Shown piece by piece: positions 48,478 through 62,509 of a DNA stretch of 64,000 bases. The notes under the pieces were generated by a model. The model saw only the letters and a list, made by a program, of their open reading frames with translations, searched no databases and was not told where the DNA came from. Origin of the DNA: Adineta steineri (Eukaryota > Rotifera > Eurotatoria > Adinetida > Adinetidae); contig CAJNOI010000004.1 in the NCBI GenBank assembly GCA_905250115.1, forward strand, positions 569,253-633,252, written 5' to 3'. The translations under genes were made by a program, and so were the position numbers. Numbering within the stretch: the stretch's first letter is position 1; each line of letters opens with the position of its first letter.

Positions 48478-49380
48478 TTAAGTAAGAATACAATATGGCA
48501 TAAGTGTTGTTGAGCTTACGTCCTCTCGACATAGAGGACATCGAGATGATATAGCTAATAATTGACGACTACATAATGTACACATAACATGACGACATCG
48601 AGTGATTATTAAATAAACACCTGTACGTTGTAAATGAGAAAGTGTTTCGAGACAAATTGGACATTGCTGTACATCAACAGATAATTTACGTCCAGATGGA
48701 ATAGGCGAAGAAGGAACAGAAAGTGGCTCATCTTCAGTCAAATCGATTAATTCACTATTATCATTATTATTATTATTGTTATTATTATCATTAGTATTTT
48801 CATCGATCATAGCAAGAAATTCGAGAAATTCATAATCATCTTCACTATTAATTTGTTGTTCTTCTTCTTCATCATCCATTAACGTAAGTTCTTCTTGAAC
48901 AATTTCAACATCGACAATATCAGGTGAAGATATAGAATCATCAATTATAGAAGGTACTGATGGAAGACTATCACCAGTTATATCAATTCCTTGATCATCA
49001 TCGTCATCGTCATCATCATCATTATCAGAATCCGAAACAACCACTATAGTATTATCATTTTGTTGTTCAATTTCAATAATATCATTATCTTCACTTTGAC
49101 TAAAATATTAAAGAAAAATAATATTAAATAAATTTTTACGAAAAAAAATAATCTTTAACCTGTCTTCAGTAGTATTCAGTAATAGAATTATAGATTCGTC
49201 AGTAATTGTTTCTTCTTCTTCCTCTGTAATATCTTCATCATCGTTATCAGGTGGTGGTGTTTGAGAAGAAAGAAAAAAACGTGGTCGTTTTGGTGCAGGT
49301 TCAAGTTCATCAGAGATTTCAGAATTTGAAAAAGGTGATGAAGGTGAAGGTGGTGACGATGAATAATATTCTCGTTTCAT
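48478..49380 (-). CDS. RNF4-like SUMO-targeted ubiquitin ligase
   Basis: Two exons, 49380-49160 and 49099-48478, encode 280 residues. The C-terminal RING has the RNF4 layout: CPICLETL, then LIITRCRHVMCTLCSRQLL, then SSRCPLC, and a short hydrophobic tail (MPYCILT) like the RNF4 end used for RING dimerisation. Upstream are several acidic-flanked hydrophobic SUMO-interaction-type motifs: SIILLL, DIIEIE, TIVVVSDSD, IVDVEIV and ELIDLTEDE. Multiple SIMs plus an RNF4-type RING is the signature of STUbLs, which ubiquitinate poly-SUMOylated nuclear proteins. Asp-, Glu- and Asn-rich runs fill the rest. The start was taken at MKREYY rather than an ATG 39 nt upstream whose extension is AT-driven (MIYLILKCNNKK). 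It is divergent from NXF1, with 568 bp between start codons. Confidence 0.87.
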
Positions 49381-49948
49381 TTTTTTTTTATTATTGCATT
49401 TCAATATAAGATAAATCAATTTGTAAAAAAATGTTAGTTATTTGAATAGAGAATCAACATCATTTTTATTTTTTTATGAATGAATGAACGAAGACGACGA
49501 CATTCAACATATGATGATTCAGTTCTTATTTATTTCTTGATTAAAGATTGGTTTATATATATATATGTCAGAATTAGAGAATAATAAAGTAGATGTCACT
49601 GAATAGCATAGATTTATCTATAAAATCATGATTTTGTAAGGAAAAAACTTTTCTTTTTTCCCATAATAATATTTTAAAAATAAAATAATATTGAAGATTT
49701 CTTATCTATGACTATTATAAATGATAAAGATAAATCTAAAATATGATTGGCTATGCGTCATGACTTAGGGATTTTTCTTTTTCTTACTTACTTACTTTAT
49801 CTTAGTTTAAAATTGAGTAAGAATATGAATGAGACATGCATCTTGTGATCAGTTGAAAATAAAAAAAAGATGATATTGACGTATATCAACTACTATTATC
49901 ATTGAATATATTGATAGAATTCTTTTTATTGTAGATTATTAATATAAA
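49381..49948. promoter_or_regulatory. shared divergent promoter region, RNF4-like / NXF1
   Basis: 568 bp separate two divergent start codons, so both leaders and promoters must be here. An AT run near 49550-49565 is present; no specific factor sites can be assigned. Confidence 0.4.
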
Positions 49949-52900
49949 ATGTCAAACCGAAATAATTATTTTCATGGTGCACGACATTATACTGATCCAA
50001 CACCATCTCGATACAATACAAAATATAATAAACGTAATGGTACAAAAGATTATCGTCCACAACCTAATCGTCCTCGAAATGGTGGAGATGATGTTGATAC
50101 ACTTATGTCATTAATGGATCATCATTTACCAACTAATAATAATCATATACAAGAATCAGGTTCAAGAGGACGTGGGCCTAGATCTACTAGAGGTCGTCAT
50201 CCAACTCGTTCAACTCCTCAATTAAGGCATTCTCAAAATAATCAAACAGGTTGGTGGCGTATTACAATTCAACAAGCTGGTACTATTGGCAAAGATCGTG
50301 TTATGTCAACATTAAAAGCTCATTGTCCTCGTCAATTTCAACCTTATCATGTAAATATTGAATCAATTATAAAAAATTGAAATATTTTTGTTTATTTTTT
50401 TAGTACTTTATTGATTCTAACACTAAAGCAGGTGTTTTCTTCGTCAATAGTCAACAAGATGCTGATATGTTAAAACGTGCTAATGGCAAAGTTGAAGTTC
50501 AAAGTTTAGATATAGTAAATAATAAAACGAATAAATATTAGTTTAATATAATTTTTTCATTTTGTTTTTTGTCAATAGCTTCGTATTATGGTAAGTCGAG
50601 TTACAGCTCCAGTACCTGCAATAGATGTAGATATACGACCACATTTTAAAGTAAATAATATTTTTAAAAAAAGCTACATTCTTCTATTTATAATTTATCT
50701 TTAGGATTTTCTACTTAATCGTCGATTTGATCAACAAATATTCAAATTAGATTTAACAAATTTGGCTGACGATGAAGGTAATATTCAACTCTAAGATTCC
50801 CATTGTCTTATCTCTTTATAAATTGTATATTAATTCTCTTCCTCAATAAGATATTATAGTTAATATTTATGACTATTTGCACTTAAACGCACTCTATATT
50901 TTTTTGTATTATTATGTCCTTCTTTTCTTGTTCCGGTTGTTATTTTTGATAGTGGGACGGTGATAACTGATACACGTGACTTTATATTGTCATTTCTTCT
51001 GACCCACTGTCAAAAACTAATAACAGAAAAATCTAGAATGTTTTTAGGTGCATTTTGGAATTTTATTACTTTCTTATTTATTTTTAGAATTGAGTTCTCT
51101 CGGCATCTTTCCTCAATTCAATAAACATGCATTCATACGTGATGTTGTTGATATAATCAATAAAGATCTTCCTATGGTTAGTATTCATATTCTTTGTGAT
51201 TTTTGTTCTTATCTTTTATTTTATTGTCTAGACACGGCAATTAGATTTGGGTTCAAATAATATTATGAATTTATATGAATTTCGTAATCTTCATTTGGAT
51301 AATCTTGTTCTTCTAAGCGTTGCATCTAATCAAGTTTGTTATTTTAAAAATATAAAAACTACTTATTCTTTCTTATTATTTTTCAAGTTAAAAAATGTGG
51401 ATGATTTTGATAATCTTAAACAATTACCTAATCTTGCTCATATATTTATTAAAAATAATCCATTAACATTATCAAATAACAAACGATCAACATCATCAAT
51501 CGACGATATAATCAGGTCAGATCTAAAAAGTCTTTTTTTTCATGGACATACACAAGAGACAGAGACAAAAATCAAACATGTTCCTAAATCAAATGTTTTA
51601 CTTATTTTTCTTATCTTTTTTCTATTCTCAATTTATCATTCCATTTCATATAAATGAATTCTAATTAAATTCATAAAACAGGAAAAAAAAGGAAACGATA
51701 TAAAGGAGATCGTCTTTATTACATTCAATGTGAGAGTGAATTGTACGTCGAAAACTTCTACAAGAGAGAGAAAAAATAATATTGTAAAATTTTTATTGTA
51801 AATCGGTTTTCATAATTTTTTTGTACGTCGATAAAAACTCATCTACAATCAAACAATATATATTCTACCATATTCAATTGAAATCAAAATGTATGTCTAC
51901 AACATATTATAAAAACAAGAAAGAAAAAATACAATCAGATATCAATTTCTGATTAATTTAATCATATGATTTATTCAATAAAATCATTTAAATTTCTATA
52001 TTCAATGAAATTTATTCTAACGATAATAACATCAATTGTAGACATTTACATATACAAAATAAATATTCAAATAAGAATTATTCTTAATGAATGATAATCA
52101 TTTCAATAGTTCAACAACAGCAAATGAACATAAAATTTTTAAAAAAAAAAATTATTTTTTTATATATGTGATGAGAGATGAATTTTATTTGTAAAATGTA
52201 AAAGACGATCTCGATAAAATCAAAAAAGATATATATATATAATTAAAATGAAATATGAATAAGAATAATTTGTTGAAAATTAGATAAAAATAAGATTTGA
52301 AAAATATTTAAAACATTTTATTTATACATGAATTAAAATCGCTAATATAAGCGAATAAATAGTTTGTGGCTGCTGCTTGTGTGTCTATATTTTTTCAGTT
52401 GCATTGTGCAACAAGCATCCATCGATTGGTCCATCTAATAATATTCTAGTATTATACAACAAAAATTACCACAACTCAAACGCATCGTATGTAGATTTAT
52501 CTAATGAAATATAAATATATATTTTGTTTTTCTACAAAAGGATAATGCCGAACTTAAACCAGCTATTCGTTTTGCTACTGATTTTGAAACAACAACTTTA
52601 CCAAAAACAATACAACATTGTGTACCAAGTTCAATGGAAGCATTTTTAGCAAAATTTATTGATGAATTTTATCGATTATTTGATACCGATGGTCGAAAAG
52701 ATCTACACGCTTGTTATCATGATTTATGTATGTTGTCATTATGTATAACAACAGCAGAAAATTCAATTATTTCAACACGACAATATAAATATGGTGCATT
52801 AATATATGAATCAAGAAATTTACAAAGAGTTATTGATGATAATAAACGTTTTACATTATTACGACATGGTAAAACGGCTGTTTTGGATTTTTTAAGAGTT

Positions 52901-53387
52901 AAATTTCCATTAACGAAACATGATGGAAATTCATTTCATGTTGATGTTATTTCAACAGTTGTAAGTTTTATATTGATATTTAATTTCATATTATTTTATA
53001 TATTTTATAGAATAATCGAGCTGTTTTTACAGTTAATGGTCTCTATAGAGAAAGTATGTATAAGAAAAAAAATTTAATTTTCCTAAAATATCATTTTCTA
53101 TTATGTCATTTTAGCGGATCAAGGTACAAATGGTCCTGTTCGATCTTTTCAACGAACATTTACTTGTGCACAAACTTCTGCTGGGTAAATAGATATAAAA
53201 TTTTCTATTATTCTTTATTTTTTAATTAAAATATATTTTATTATTTAGTGTACTTATCATAGCGGACCATATTATGCTCTGTAATGCAACTGAAGCTCAA
53301 ATTTCTGTAAGTATAATGTTCAATTATCAATGAAACTATGTATGTTTTTTTTATCATATAGAATATGAATCGATCATCACCACCATC

Positions 53388-53418
<31 letters not shown>

Positions 53419-53746
53419 CAACCAGTACCTAATCATACTAATTCAAATACAAATGATGACATACAAAATCAAATGATACTTAAATTTTCTCAAGAATCAG
53501 GAATGAATATTGCGTATTCAAGATTGTAAGTTTTAATTTGAACTATAGATATGATATATATATTTATTTTTCTATTACAGATGTTTGCAAGAAAATAATT
53601 GGCAATATGATATAGCAGCACAAGTATTTCTTGATGCTAAACAAAACGTTAGTTCATAATTATGATTTATTTAATAAATATCATTTATTTTTTCTTCTGC
53701 CTATGTTTAGAATAAAATTCCACCTGAAGCTTTCAATAAATCATAA
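49949..53746 (+). CDS. NXF1: nuclear RNA export factor 1 (NXF1/TAP)
   Basis: Fifteen exons, phases consistent: 49949-50350, 50404-50514, 50579-50650, 50705-50777, 51088-51176, 51232-51333, 51388-51515, 52450-52486, 52541-52960, 53011-53053, 53115-53184, 53249-53306, 53362-53525, 53581-53647 and 53711-53746. The Arg/Gly-rich N-terminus (RGRGPRSTRGRHP) precedes an RRM (GWWRITIQQAGTIGKDRVMS). LRRs follow (LDLGSNNIMNLYEF, LPNLAHIFIKNNPLTL), then an NTF2-like domain (FIDEFYRLFDTDGRKDLHACYHD, Ser-rich linker) and a UBA-like TAP-C domain (QESGMNIAYSRLCLQENNW, AAQVFLDAK). The protein heterodimerises with NXT1 and exports bulk mRNA through the nuclear pore. Exon 8 is only 37 nt and lies after a 0.93-kb intron. 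A Ser run (TCA repeats, about 53383-53424) sits in the linker before TAP-C. Confidence 0.96.
51516..52449 (+). other. long NXF1 intron
   Basis: 934-bp intron in an otherwise compact gene, ending TTCTAG before the 37-nt exon. In vertebrates and some invertebrates an NXF1 intron carries a constitutive transport element that lets the intron-containing mRNA be exported. No such element can be recognised by eye here, and position alone is no evidence for one. Confidence 0.5.
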
Positions 53747-56700
53747 CACGCGGCCGTTTCATTTATAGACAATATCTCGAATTGAGATTTAACACAAATT
53801 TTGTTTTTTGTTTTATGTAATAGCTTTGTTTTTTTTTGAAACCAGAGTGTTCATATACTTTTTTTCCTTGATTTCATGAACTAAGTGTATTAGTGTAAAT
53901 GTATCAAACATGTAATAAACTTGGAAAAAGAAAAAAAGACAACTTTCATATATATTGTACACAAATAAACATTAAAAACAGATGATTGAACTTACAGAAT
54001 TGTTTAGAATATGCGTATCTATGGAGAAATAACTAACTTTTAATAAATGCTCTTAGTCATCTTATCAATTATTTATCACTCACTTCTTTGTGTCGTTACA
54101 CAATAAATTATTTCTGACAATCATATGAAGGATCTCTTACATTAGTTTCTCGTTCTTTGATATGCTATTTAAGAATCTAAAATTTAGTTCTAACCGCCAA
54201 CTCGCTGATCACAAGCTGGAAAAGAAGCAAGTAACTGTATGCAATGTCTGCAGACGCTACACTTATTGCTTGTAAAAAAAAGGTCAGGCAGAAACAATCA
54301 AGAGAAGGGAATCTTGGGACAGCAAAGAAAATTAAAAATTTCTGTCTTGATTATTTTAATGAGAAGAATCGCACTATATAATAAATAATAAAATAGCAAC
54401 AGTGGTAGAACAGATGACACATTGTGTATGACTTTTGACTAAGAAAAACAATGGAAAAAGTGTTTTTTTCATTGAATATCTTATTAAAATAAAATGGAAC
54501 GCACTGTTGAGCAGTATATAACTGAACATCTGTTACAATATTTTTCGAGTAGATGATAAAACATTCTATTAAAATCATGTAATATTCTACAATGATTTTC
54601 AATTGAATATGTACGCTTGGTAATATTGACTTATTGTCAATATTTCATGAAATCAAATAAAAATACCCGTTAATCATTATTCAAAAGATTTGTAACTCAT
54701 ATTTATCATCATTATATTAGAGTTTTCATTCTGTTATTTCTATACCAAAAATAGAATTGAAAGAAACCGCCTAGACATACTTATAAGAATTTATTTGAAA
54801 CATGATGAAAGTTTCTTTTTTCTTTTCTTACAATTCTAACTAAAATCGAACGTAAGAATAGTACTTCATAAATAATATAAAAGATAAAATAAAGCAATAT
54901 AAACCAATCTTTTGTTAGATTTCTTTATATATATATATTATAATATAAATGTATATTTAGTAAATAACTTATAAACATAGATGAAAAAGATTTATAAAAA
55001 TATACTAAATCGAAGTATTCTCAATGGAATTACATTCGATAAATCACCATATATTGAATTAAGACAAGAAAATGATCAGAAATAAATTCGATTTATTTAT
55101 TATATTCATAAGTGTATCTAAAGTATCTTAATTAAGATAATAAACTTCTATGTAGAACAATAATAACTAAAAGATTTTAATATTGATGATATTTTTTGTA
55201 GAGAAATCTACTCTGTTGAAAAACATCGATTAGCATACTAAATATGATGTTAATACAAGTATATTGTACTGGTATTTCTCAACTATAATAGATATGTAAA
55301 CAATTATAAATCAAAGATAATCAATTAAATCAGTGGCATTTCTATAAGACCAAGTATGATATAAAGAAAGAAAGAAAGAAAAGTTCAAAACAAATTAGAA
55401 TAGATAGATGTTGTCAATTGACATTCAAATAACTATGACAAACATTTACACATTGTTAGATAAAGAACTTTTATATTAAAAGTTTAATGTTATGTTTAGT
55501 TAAAATAAGATATTCGATAAAATCTTATATATACATCTATATACATACATATGTAAACATTCGATTCTTTTTCTTTATCGTCTATTGTAATTCATTATCG
55601 ATTTTCTCACAAGCAATAGAATACACTATGATAGTATTCGATTTTTTATTCTTTCTATATACTTGTTTTAGATCTGTAAAAGTTTATATGATATTTATGA
55701 TAATGAAATTTAAATGAAAAGGTGAAGATTTTTTGTTATATATTAAAATTCAATAGATGTAAGAAACATCTGATAAACATTGATATGGGTAAATATCAAC
55801 AAATAGGAAAGAAAAAAAAAGAAATATTTGACATTATCTTTTCTTTTGTAAAAAGAATTTTTTTTATAGAATAGAATATTGAAAAAAAAGAACGAGAATG
55901 AATAAAAAGCAAACTACAAATGAAAAAAAAAGGTTGTTACATTATTGTGCAAATGCAACTATTCTATGATTCGCACATCGATAGACATACTGATATAAAT
56001 ATAAAATCATTTTCTTTTTCTTTCTTTCTTATACTTATGTAAGTTATTAGAAACCTTTTCTATTTTTTTTCTTGATCAGATAAATTATAGTTTTATTTGA
56101 TTGAAGTATAAAAAAAAATCTTTTATTTTTTATTTTGTTTTTTGTCAATAATAGGTTTTTTTTATATGTACTTGACAAGTACCATCATAATTCATTTTTT
56201 TTCTTCATCCATATCACTCTTCAACATCATCTATAGCATAAACTACTCTGATTCTCTAAGATTAAACATTTGACTTATAATTCTTTGCATCTCATTTAAA
56301 TAAGTATATAGTCTAGGGCAACTAATTTTATTTATGGTGGTGAAGATTAACAACAATTGGAGAGGGTACAAGCAATGAAGAACGATAGCATATATAGAAG
56401 AAGAAAAAAGATCGGTAGGTATTTCTCTGGCGGTCGAGAGGAGAGGACAGGTCATTTTCTTCCATTTCTATCCTATGCATATTCATATGTATATCTTAAA
56501 GGTGAACGTTGTACATTTAAAGAGAAATATTTTATTCCGCTTTTTTTTTCTCTTTCTTTTAGAATCGATGTTGATCATAATAATACTAATTCTAAAAGCA
56601 AATTAACATTGTGTTTTTTTTCCTTCTTGTATTTCTTCTCTTTCTCATTTTTCTTCTTCTTCTTCCGGTTTAAAATCTAAATATTACGAGTAACAAATAA

Positions 56701-57303
56701 AAAAAAAGATCTTTTTAGTATAACAAAACATTTGTTGCTTTATCAGTTTCTCTTCTTTTTTTTATCGATAATCAAATTGAACTACATTTAGCTATTCAAG
56801 CTATAATACGCGCGCCACATTATAGATATAGATATATATATATATATATAATATATACAATGGTTCTTCTGGAAATTTTCTTCTCGTTCTTCATTTTTTT
56901 TCTCTCTCTCTCTCTCGTTTCAACAGGCACATACTATCGAGGATATATCATTCTATACTTTTATTCATTCATTTCATTCCTATTTTTTTCCCTTCGTCCT
57001 CGTTCTCGCCTTCTTCCTTTTCTAAACTGATCGATCGTCATTCTATATATTTCTAAGTAATGAATAAAATTTTGACATTTAGCGAAATTTGAATTCTTCT
57101 CTTCCATTCTTGGCTGAACTTGTCCGATCATTCCCTTTTTCTTCTTCTTCTCTTCTTGACTGCTATTTGATACCAACATAATTGTTCACTGTTTCCAAAA
57201 AAAATAAAAGTTAGCACACGTGCTATATCTTATATTTTCAGATTAGAACAAATAGAGAAGAAAAAAGAAAGACAAAAGTTTCATTTTAAAACTCGTCATA
57301 ATC
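53747..57303. other. large intergenic region
   Basis: About 3.5 kb without a supported gene. AATAAA signals for NXF1 lie near 53911-53970. A less AT-rich patch at about 54180-54330 has no open frame of note. TA runs occur at about 56830-56850, CT runs at about 56900-56925, and A/T homopolymers at 55850-56170. Confidence 0.5.
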
Positions 57304-60300
57304 ATGGCAACAGCCTATATTTGTCCAATGTGTATTTTTAATTGTGACAATTTACCAGATTTAGAACAGCATCTTGAAGGTGAATAGAAAAATATTCGAA
57401 AAAAAAAATTCAACAATAGAAATTTTCTTTTAGCACATGAAAATAATCTGATTCAATCACCTGTTAAACAACAACAACAACAACAGGTCAATAAATCTAT
57501 ACGAAATAGTCCACTCTATGCAAAATCTCAAACGGCACTCAATCTTGTGTGTTTAATTTTAATCTTTATTTTTTGAACGTTTTCTTTTTCTAGCAACAAC
57601 AAAATCGTTCTCCTATTGATAATTCTCAATCGCCATTAAATTCTTCACCAATTCGTTCCTCACCAAATAAAACATATGATAGACGATATTCATGTAAATC
57701 ATGTCCATTTTCAACTCATAGTGTTAAAGCTTATTTTAATCATCGACAAATGGCACATAGTGAACAACTTATTATAACTGAATGTCCATTTTGTGATTAT
57801 GCGAGTCAATATCCAGGCAAAGTTAAAAAACATTTAACTGATGAACATCCATTACAACAGATGTCAAATAGTATATATATATATTCTTAAATAAATTGAG
57901 ATTTCTATTTTTTGTTTTCTAGCTGAAGTATCAAATCAATCAACCCGAATATCATCACGTGGAAATTCAATTAATAATACAATTGAACAAAATTCAAAAA
58001 TAAATATTGATGGAACAGCAATAAAATTTACTGATTGTCCATTTTGTTCATTTACATCGACCGATTCAGAAGCATTTCGTAAACATGTTCTTACAAATCA
58101 TTTAAGTGATAAAAATTTTCGTTGTCTTGTTTGTAATCGACTTTATCGATATCGAGGCGATTGTATGTTTATTAAACTTATTTTCAAATTATTTTTCCTA
58201 TTTATTCAATTATTTAGGTTCATTTCATATTCGTAAAAAACATTCGGATCGTATGATCGGTGATAATATTGAATCATTACGTGAATATATTGGTGAATTT
58301 CAACCAAATTCAATGACAATTAATGAATTAAAAGAACTTCTATCATGTCCATTAACACCATCACTTGCATCAATACCATCTAATGGAATACCTAATATGT
58401 CTCGACAATCATTAATTCTACAACAACAACAACAACAACAGCAACAGCAACAACAATCAAATGCTTCGCATGCATTTCGCTGTGGTTATTGTACATTTTC
58501 ATCAGTTAATTCAGGTGATGTTAAAAAACATCAAACATGGAAACATGCAAATTTAGCATCAAATATTTTACCTATTGATCCAAATGATCTTCAACAACAA
58601 TTAATTGTTAGTTCGAAACGAAAAAGAGTTCATAGTACAAAATCAAATAATAATGAAGAAGATGGTCCTAGTATACGACGACCAAGAATATCAATGCCAT
58701 CACAACGACAATTAACTATTGATACATCACCAACAATAAATGTAGATAATGATTTAGCACCTAAAGGTTTGTTATTGATTTAAAATAGTATAATAATTGC
58801 TTTCCTTATTACAAAATTCAAATATACAAAAGTTTTTAGATAATCTTTAAGTCGTACTATCTCGTAAATATTTCAACATTACATTGATTATGACCAAAAA
58901 AGAAATAGCTTATACTAACATTGTCTACTATTTTAGGATAGAAAATTCTATGAATTTGATGAATGCTTATTAAGATTAAAAAACTATTTGTACTTTAATG
59001 ATTATAAAAATCAATTGAGATATATAAAATTCTTTTTAAATATGTCATACATACAGTTCATAACTAAATCTGAAACAAAATTTTATTTAAATAGATTTAC
59101 TTTCACCTAATGAACCTATATCATCATTTGATTCTGATCAATCATTAACAAAAACGAATAATACTCATATTTCTACTCAACATCAATTATCTGCTATTGG
59201 TTCAATATCATCTCGTGTTTACAAATGTATTCGTTGTGAACGTTTAGCACCGCATCGATGGATTATTGAACGTCATATACGTGCTAAACATCCATCTGAT
59301 TCAGATAATATAACAAATGTTATACTTGAAATTGATAAACCATTAACATCATCAACAAATGGTGAACCAATGACAGCAACAAAATCTTCATCAGCATCGG
59401 ATCAAGATACTGCAACTTCAACGATACCAAAAGCATTTTCATGTTCAGCATGTTCACTACAATCATATCATTTATGGGTTATTTTACGACATATTCGTAA
59501 TGTTCATGAAAATGATGGATCAGATGCAAAAATTATTGATAATATTAATAATCAAGTAAATGATTTCTATAATTTCTTTCTTTTTTTATATTGTTTTTTA
59601 AATAGATAATTGAAGATAATGATGATATCGAAACAGATAAACCTGTTAATAGTGTATCATCGAATACTACAACAATAAATACCAATGATAATGAGAATGA
59701 GAATAATGATGATGATGATGAAATTCAAAGTGAACAAAATGATGTAAATAATGAAGAAATGCTTAAACATTTAATAAATACAGCAATGGCAACAAGAAAA
59801 ACAAATGCAACAAATACATTCTTAGAAAATTTACCAACATCATTAATGAACAATAATGTTGCTGCATCACTTGCTACTTTACTTGGACAGTTATCTAATA
59901 AACAATTACTTCAACAACAACAACAGCAACAGCAACAACAACAATTGCAAGCTGAAAAAGCACCATTAATTAAACGATATAAATGTTCACTATGTTCACA
60001 TATTTCTGCTTGGGGAGGTAATGTTAAAAAACATTTAAAACGTATGCATCCAGGTGATCATTCTGGTCATGTAATTGATCTTGGTCTTGACTTAAATACT
60101 AATGCTAATCAACTATCATCATTATCGAGTAGTAATGAATTTGACGAACTGAATGAACAACAAATACTTAGTTCAAGTACAAATAAAATATCAGCAATTA
60201 ATGAAAATATTCATCAAACATATCAACAGGTATTTTTAAAAATAAATTTTGTATTTTATTTCATTTTTTCTTTAGTCGTCTGATATCATCAATACAAAAT

Positions 60301-60995
60301 TAAAAGATATTGATAATTCTCCATCATTTGCTCCGCCATCATCGAATAATACTTCTCAATCAACTCGACCAGAACGTCTTTATGGATGTTCTGCATGTCC
60401 ATATGAATGTACAAATCCATCAAATATTCATCGTCATGTTGAACTTCACTGTGGTGATGATGGTGGTGGTTTTCAATGTTCACAATGTTTTTTCTTATCG
60501 AAATGGCGTGCAAGTATACGTAAACATATGATATCAACTCATGGTAGTAGTTTAGCATCATTAACAAATGTTCTTGAACCATTAATACTTACGAAATCTG
60601 ATGATGCTATTGTTATTGTTAAAAAATGGTTAAGTATGTTCATAATTTTAGATTTTTTGTTTCTCATTTTTTTCTTAATCTATTTGAATTTTTTAGTTCA
60701 TGAAAATGGTAATAAACATGAAGATGATCCAAATAATAATAGTACACATACAATGGATATATCAACATATTATTGTTCATCATGTCCCTATATAAATAAT
60801 AATCGTCTATCATTTGAACAACATGTTATACATCATAATTTACCTGTAAATGATGAAGATATTTATACATGTACATTTTGTACGTTTAATACAGATGAAA
60901 AAGATTTATTTGAAGATCATCAAATGTTACATATTGTGAAAGAAGATTTTCCACAAGATGCAACTGCGAATTTCGTAGAAAACACGGTTATTTAA
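57304..60995 (+). CDS. 13-finger C2H2 zinc-finger protein with poly-Q
   Basis: Nine exons: 57304-57379, 57434-57546, 57594-57871, 57923-58162, 58218-58766, 59095-59555, 59606-60229, 60276-60633 and 60697-60995. Thirteen C2H2 fingers can be read in order, beginning YICPMCIF, YSCKSCPF, TECPFCDY, TDCPFCSF, FRCLVCNR, FRCGYCTF, YKCIRCER, FSCSACSL, YKCSLCSH, YGCSACPY, FQCSQCFF, YYCSSCPY and YTCTFCTF. They are scattered singly or in pairs through long Ser/Asn/Gln-rich linkers instead of forming a tandem KRAB-type array. Poly-Gln runs lie at about 58420-58460 and 59910-59945. The spacing and the CPFC/CSxC fingers with short linkers recall REST/ZNF462-type regulators, but no orthologue can be named. 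Likely nuclear, nucleic-acid binding. Splice phases agree throughout. Confidence 0.85.
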
Positions 60996-62509
60996 AACAA
61001 AAAAAGCAAAACTATTGGTTTTTGTTGTCTTGTATCTCTTTTGTACTTCTGTATTAAATCAATGCGATTTATGTCAGTTATCTTTATAAATATATTCTAC
61101 ACTGCTGACCTTTTTCCTTTCGCAGTGTATATATATCTATTTTCTTGTTTTATATCATTCCATCATTGAATTCAGAAGTCGCTCTAGTCAAATGTTAAAA
61201 AAATATTTAAATGAAAAGAAAAGCAAGATAACATGATCATTTTCTGTACTATTTAATGTTCTTTTGTTTCTATGTGTTTTTTGTCTGTGTTAGTCTTCTT
61301 TCTGTATTCTTTTGAAAGATAGTATATATCTTTCAATTTTCATTTTCTTTTGTCTCACTGGCCGTTTGCTTGGTCAACAAAGAAGTAGTTTGAAACAAAT
61401 AAAACGTAACAAACAAACTATGTTATTTTAAATTCTCGATATCTCGATAGAGTCTTGACTCAGATGCTATCTAGTTTTATATGAATATGAAAGTTTTGGA
61501 AAAAAAAATATCAAAGAGATATCAAATGTGACTTATGATTAATTTTTCATTGATTTTGAAATTAACTAAATACTTGTCACTTTATTTTTTATAAAATAAA
61601 GAATTTATATTTGTTCTTGCTCGTATAATATTAATCAATATAAAAAATATAATATGGTTTTGAGTTTTGTTAATTGTATTATTTTTTAGCTTTCTATTTA
61701 ATACTTTTCATAAATGAATTATTAGAACAAGAGTTTTGAATACATACTCAAATCACGAAAAAAAAGTAAATTCTAGGATCTACCATGCTACTGGATCAGA
61801 TTTACGAAAAGTTTGATACAATCACTATTTCAAGAATATTATCATGAAGAAAATAAATTTATAAGCATTGCAAAATATGTCTTATATTTTGATGAATCTT
61901 GAAAATATCGTAGCTTTTCTTCATATATTATGATGTTTCCAAACTCTTTAGTCTATTTTAAACATAATTTTTATATTTATTAACACTATATCATCAAAAA
62001 ATAATTTGAACGACAAAACTTTCATACACTTCAATAGTATAATTTTGTTTACTGAAAACTCTTTTTTTCATATCTTATCTATAGGATTCAATAGACAGAG
62101 AGTTTCATTGCCTTCTCAAGTTAATAATAACAAACGCCTACTACATGTCATTTATTTACAATTGATAATGTTTTATATCAGTTTGAATTATTTTCTTTTT
62201 AAACCTTTTATTAACGTAGATGAGACGAATGTTATGAATTTAGCATAAAATTACTCAACAAGATTTTCCAGAGTTTATAAAAAAATTTATTATAACTTAT
62301 TATGTGAAGATAAAAATTAAGGATTGTGTTTATTTTAAAGATCAATTTACTGTAATATCGTAATGATTTCACTGACTTAGTTTTTTATCATGCTACTGAA
62401 AAACTTTATTTTTATGTTTATTTTCTTTTATTCAAGATACCTATATGTATCTTGTAATAAATATTTTTTTTCTTTATTAAAAAAATGCACACGTATACAA
62501 AGAAATATG
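60996..62509. other. intergenic, no gene seen
   Basis: About 1.5 kb between convergent genes. It contains 3' flanks; no exon or repeat is supported. Confidence 0.5.

Noticed and set aside
54180-54330. Less AT-rich patch with gene-like look in the NXF1/zinc-finger gap
   Set aside because: No open frame, no tRNA or hairpin fold recognised; possibly an old repeat, but nothing can be supported.
60289-60582. 97-codon minus-strand frame and a 73-codon off-frame reading within the C2H2 gene
   Set aside because: Both overlap exon 8 of the zinc-finger gene, whose frame shows real fingers; the alternative readings are His/Met/Tyr-rich shadows.
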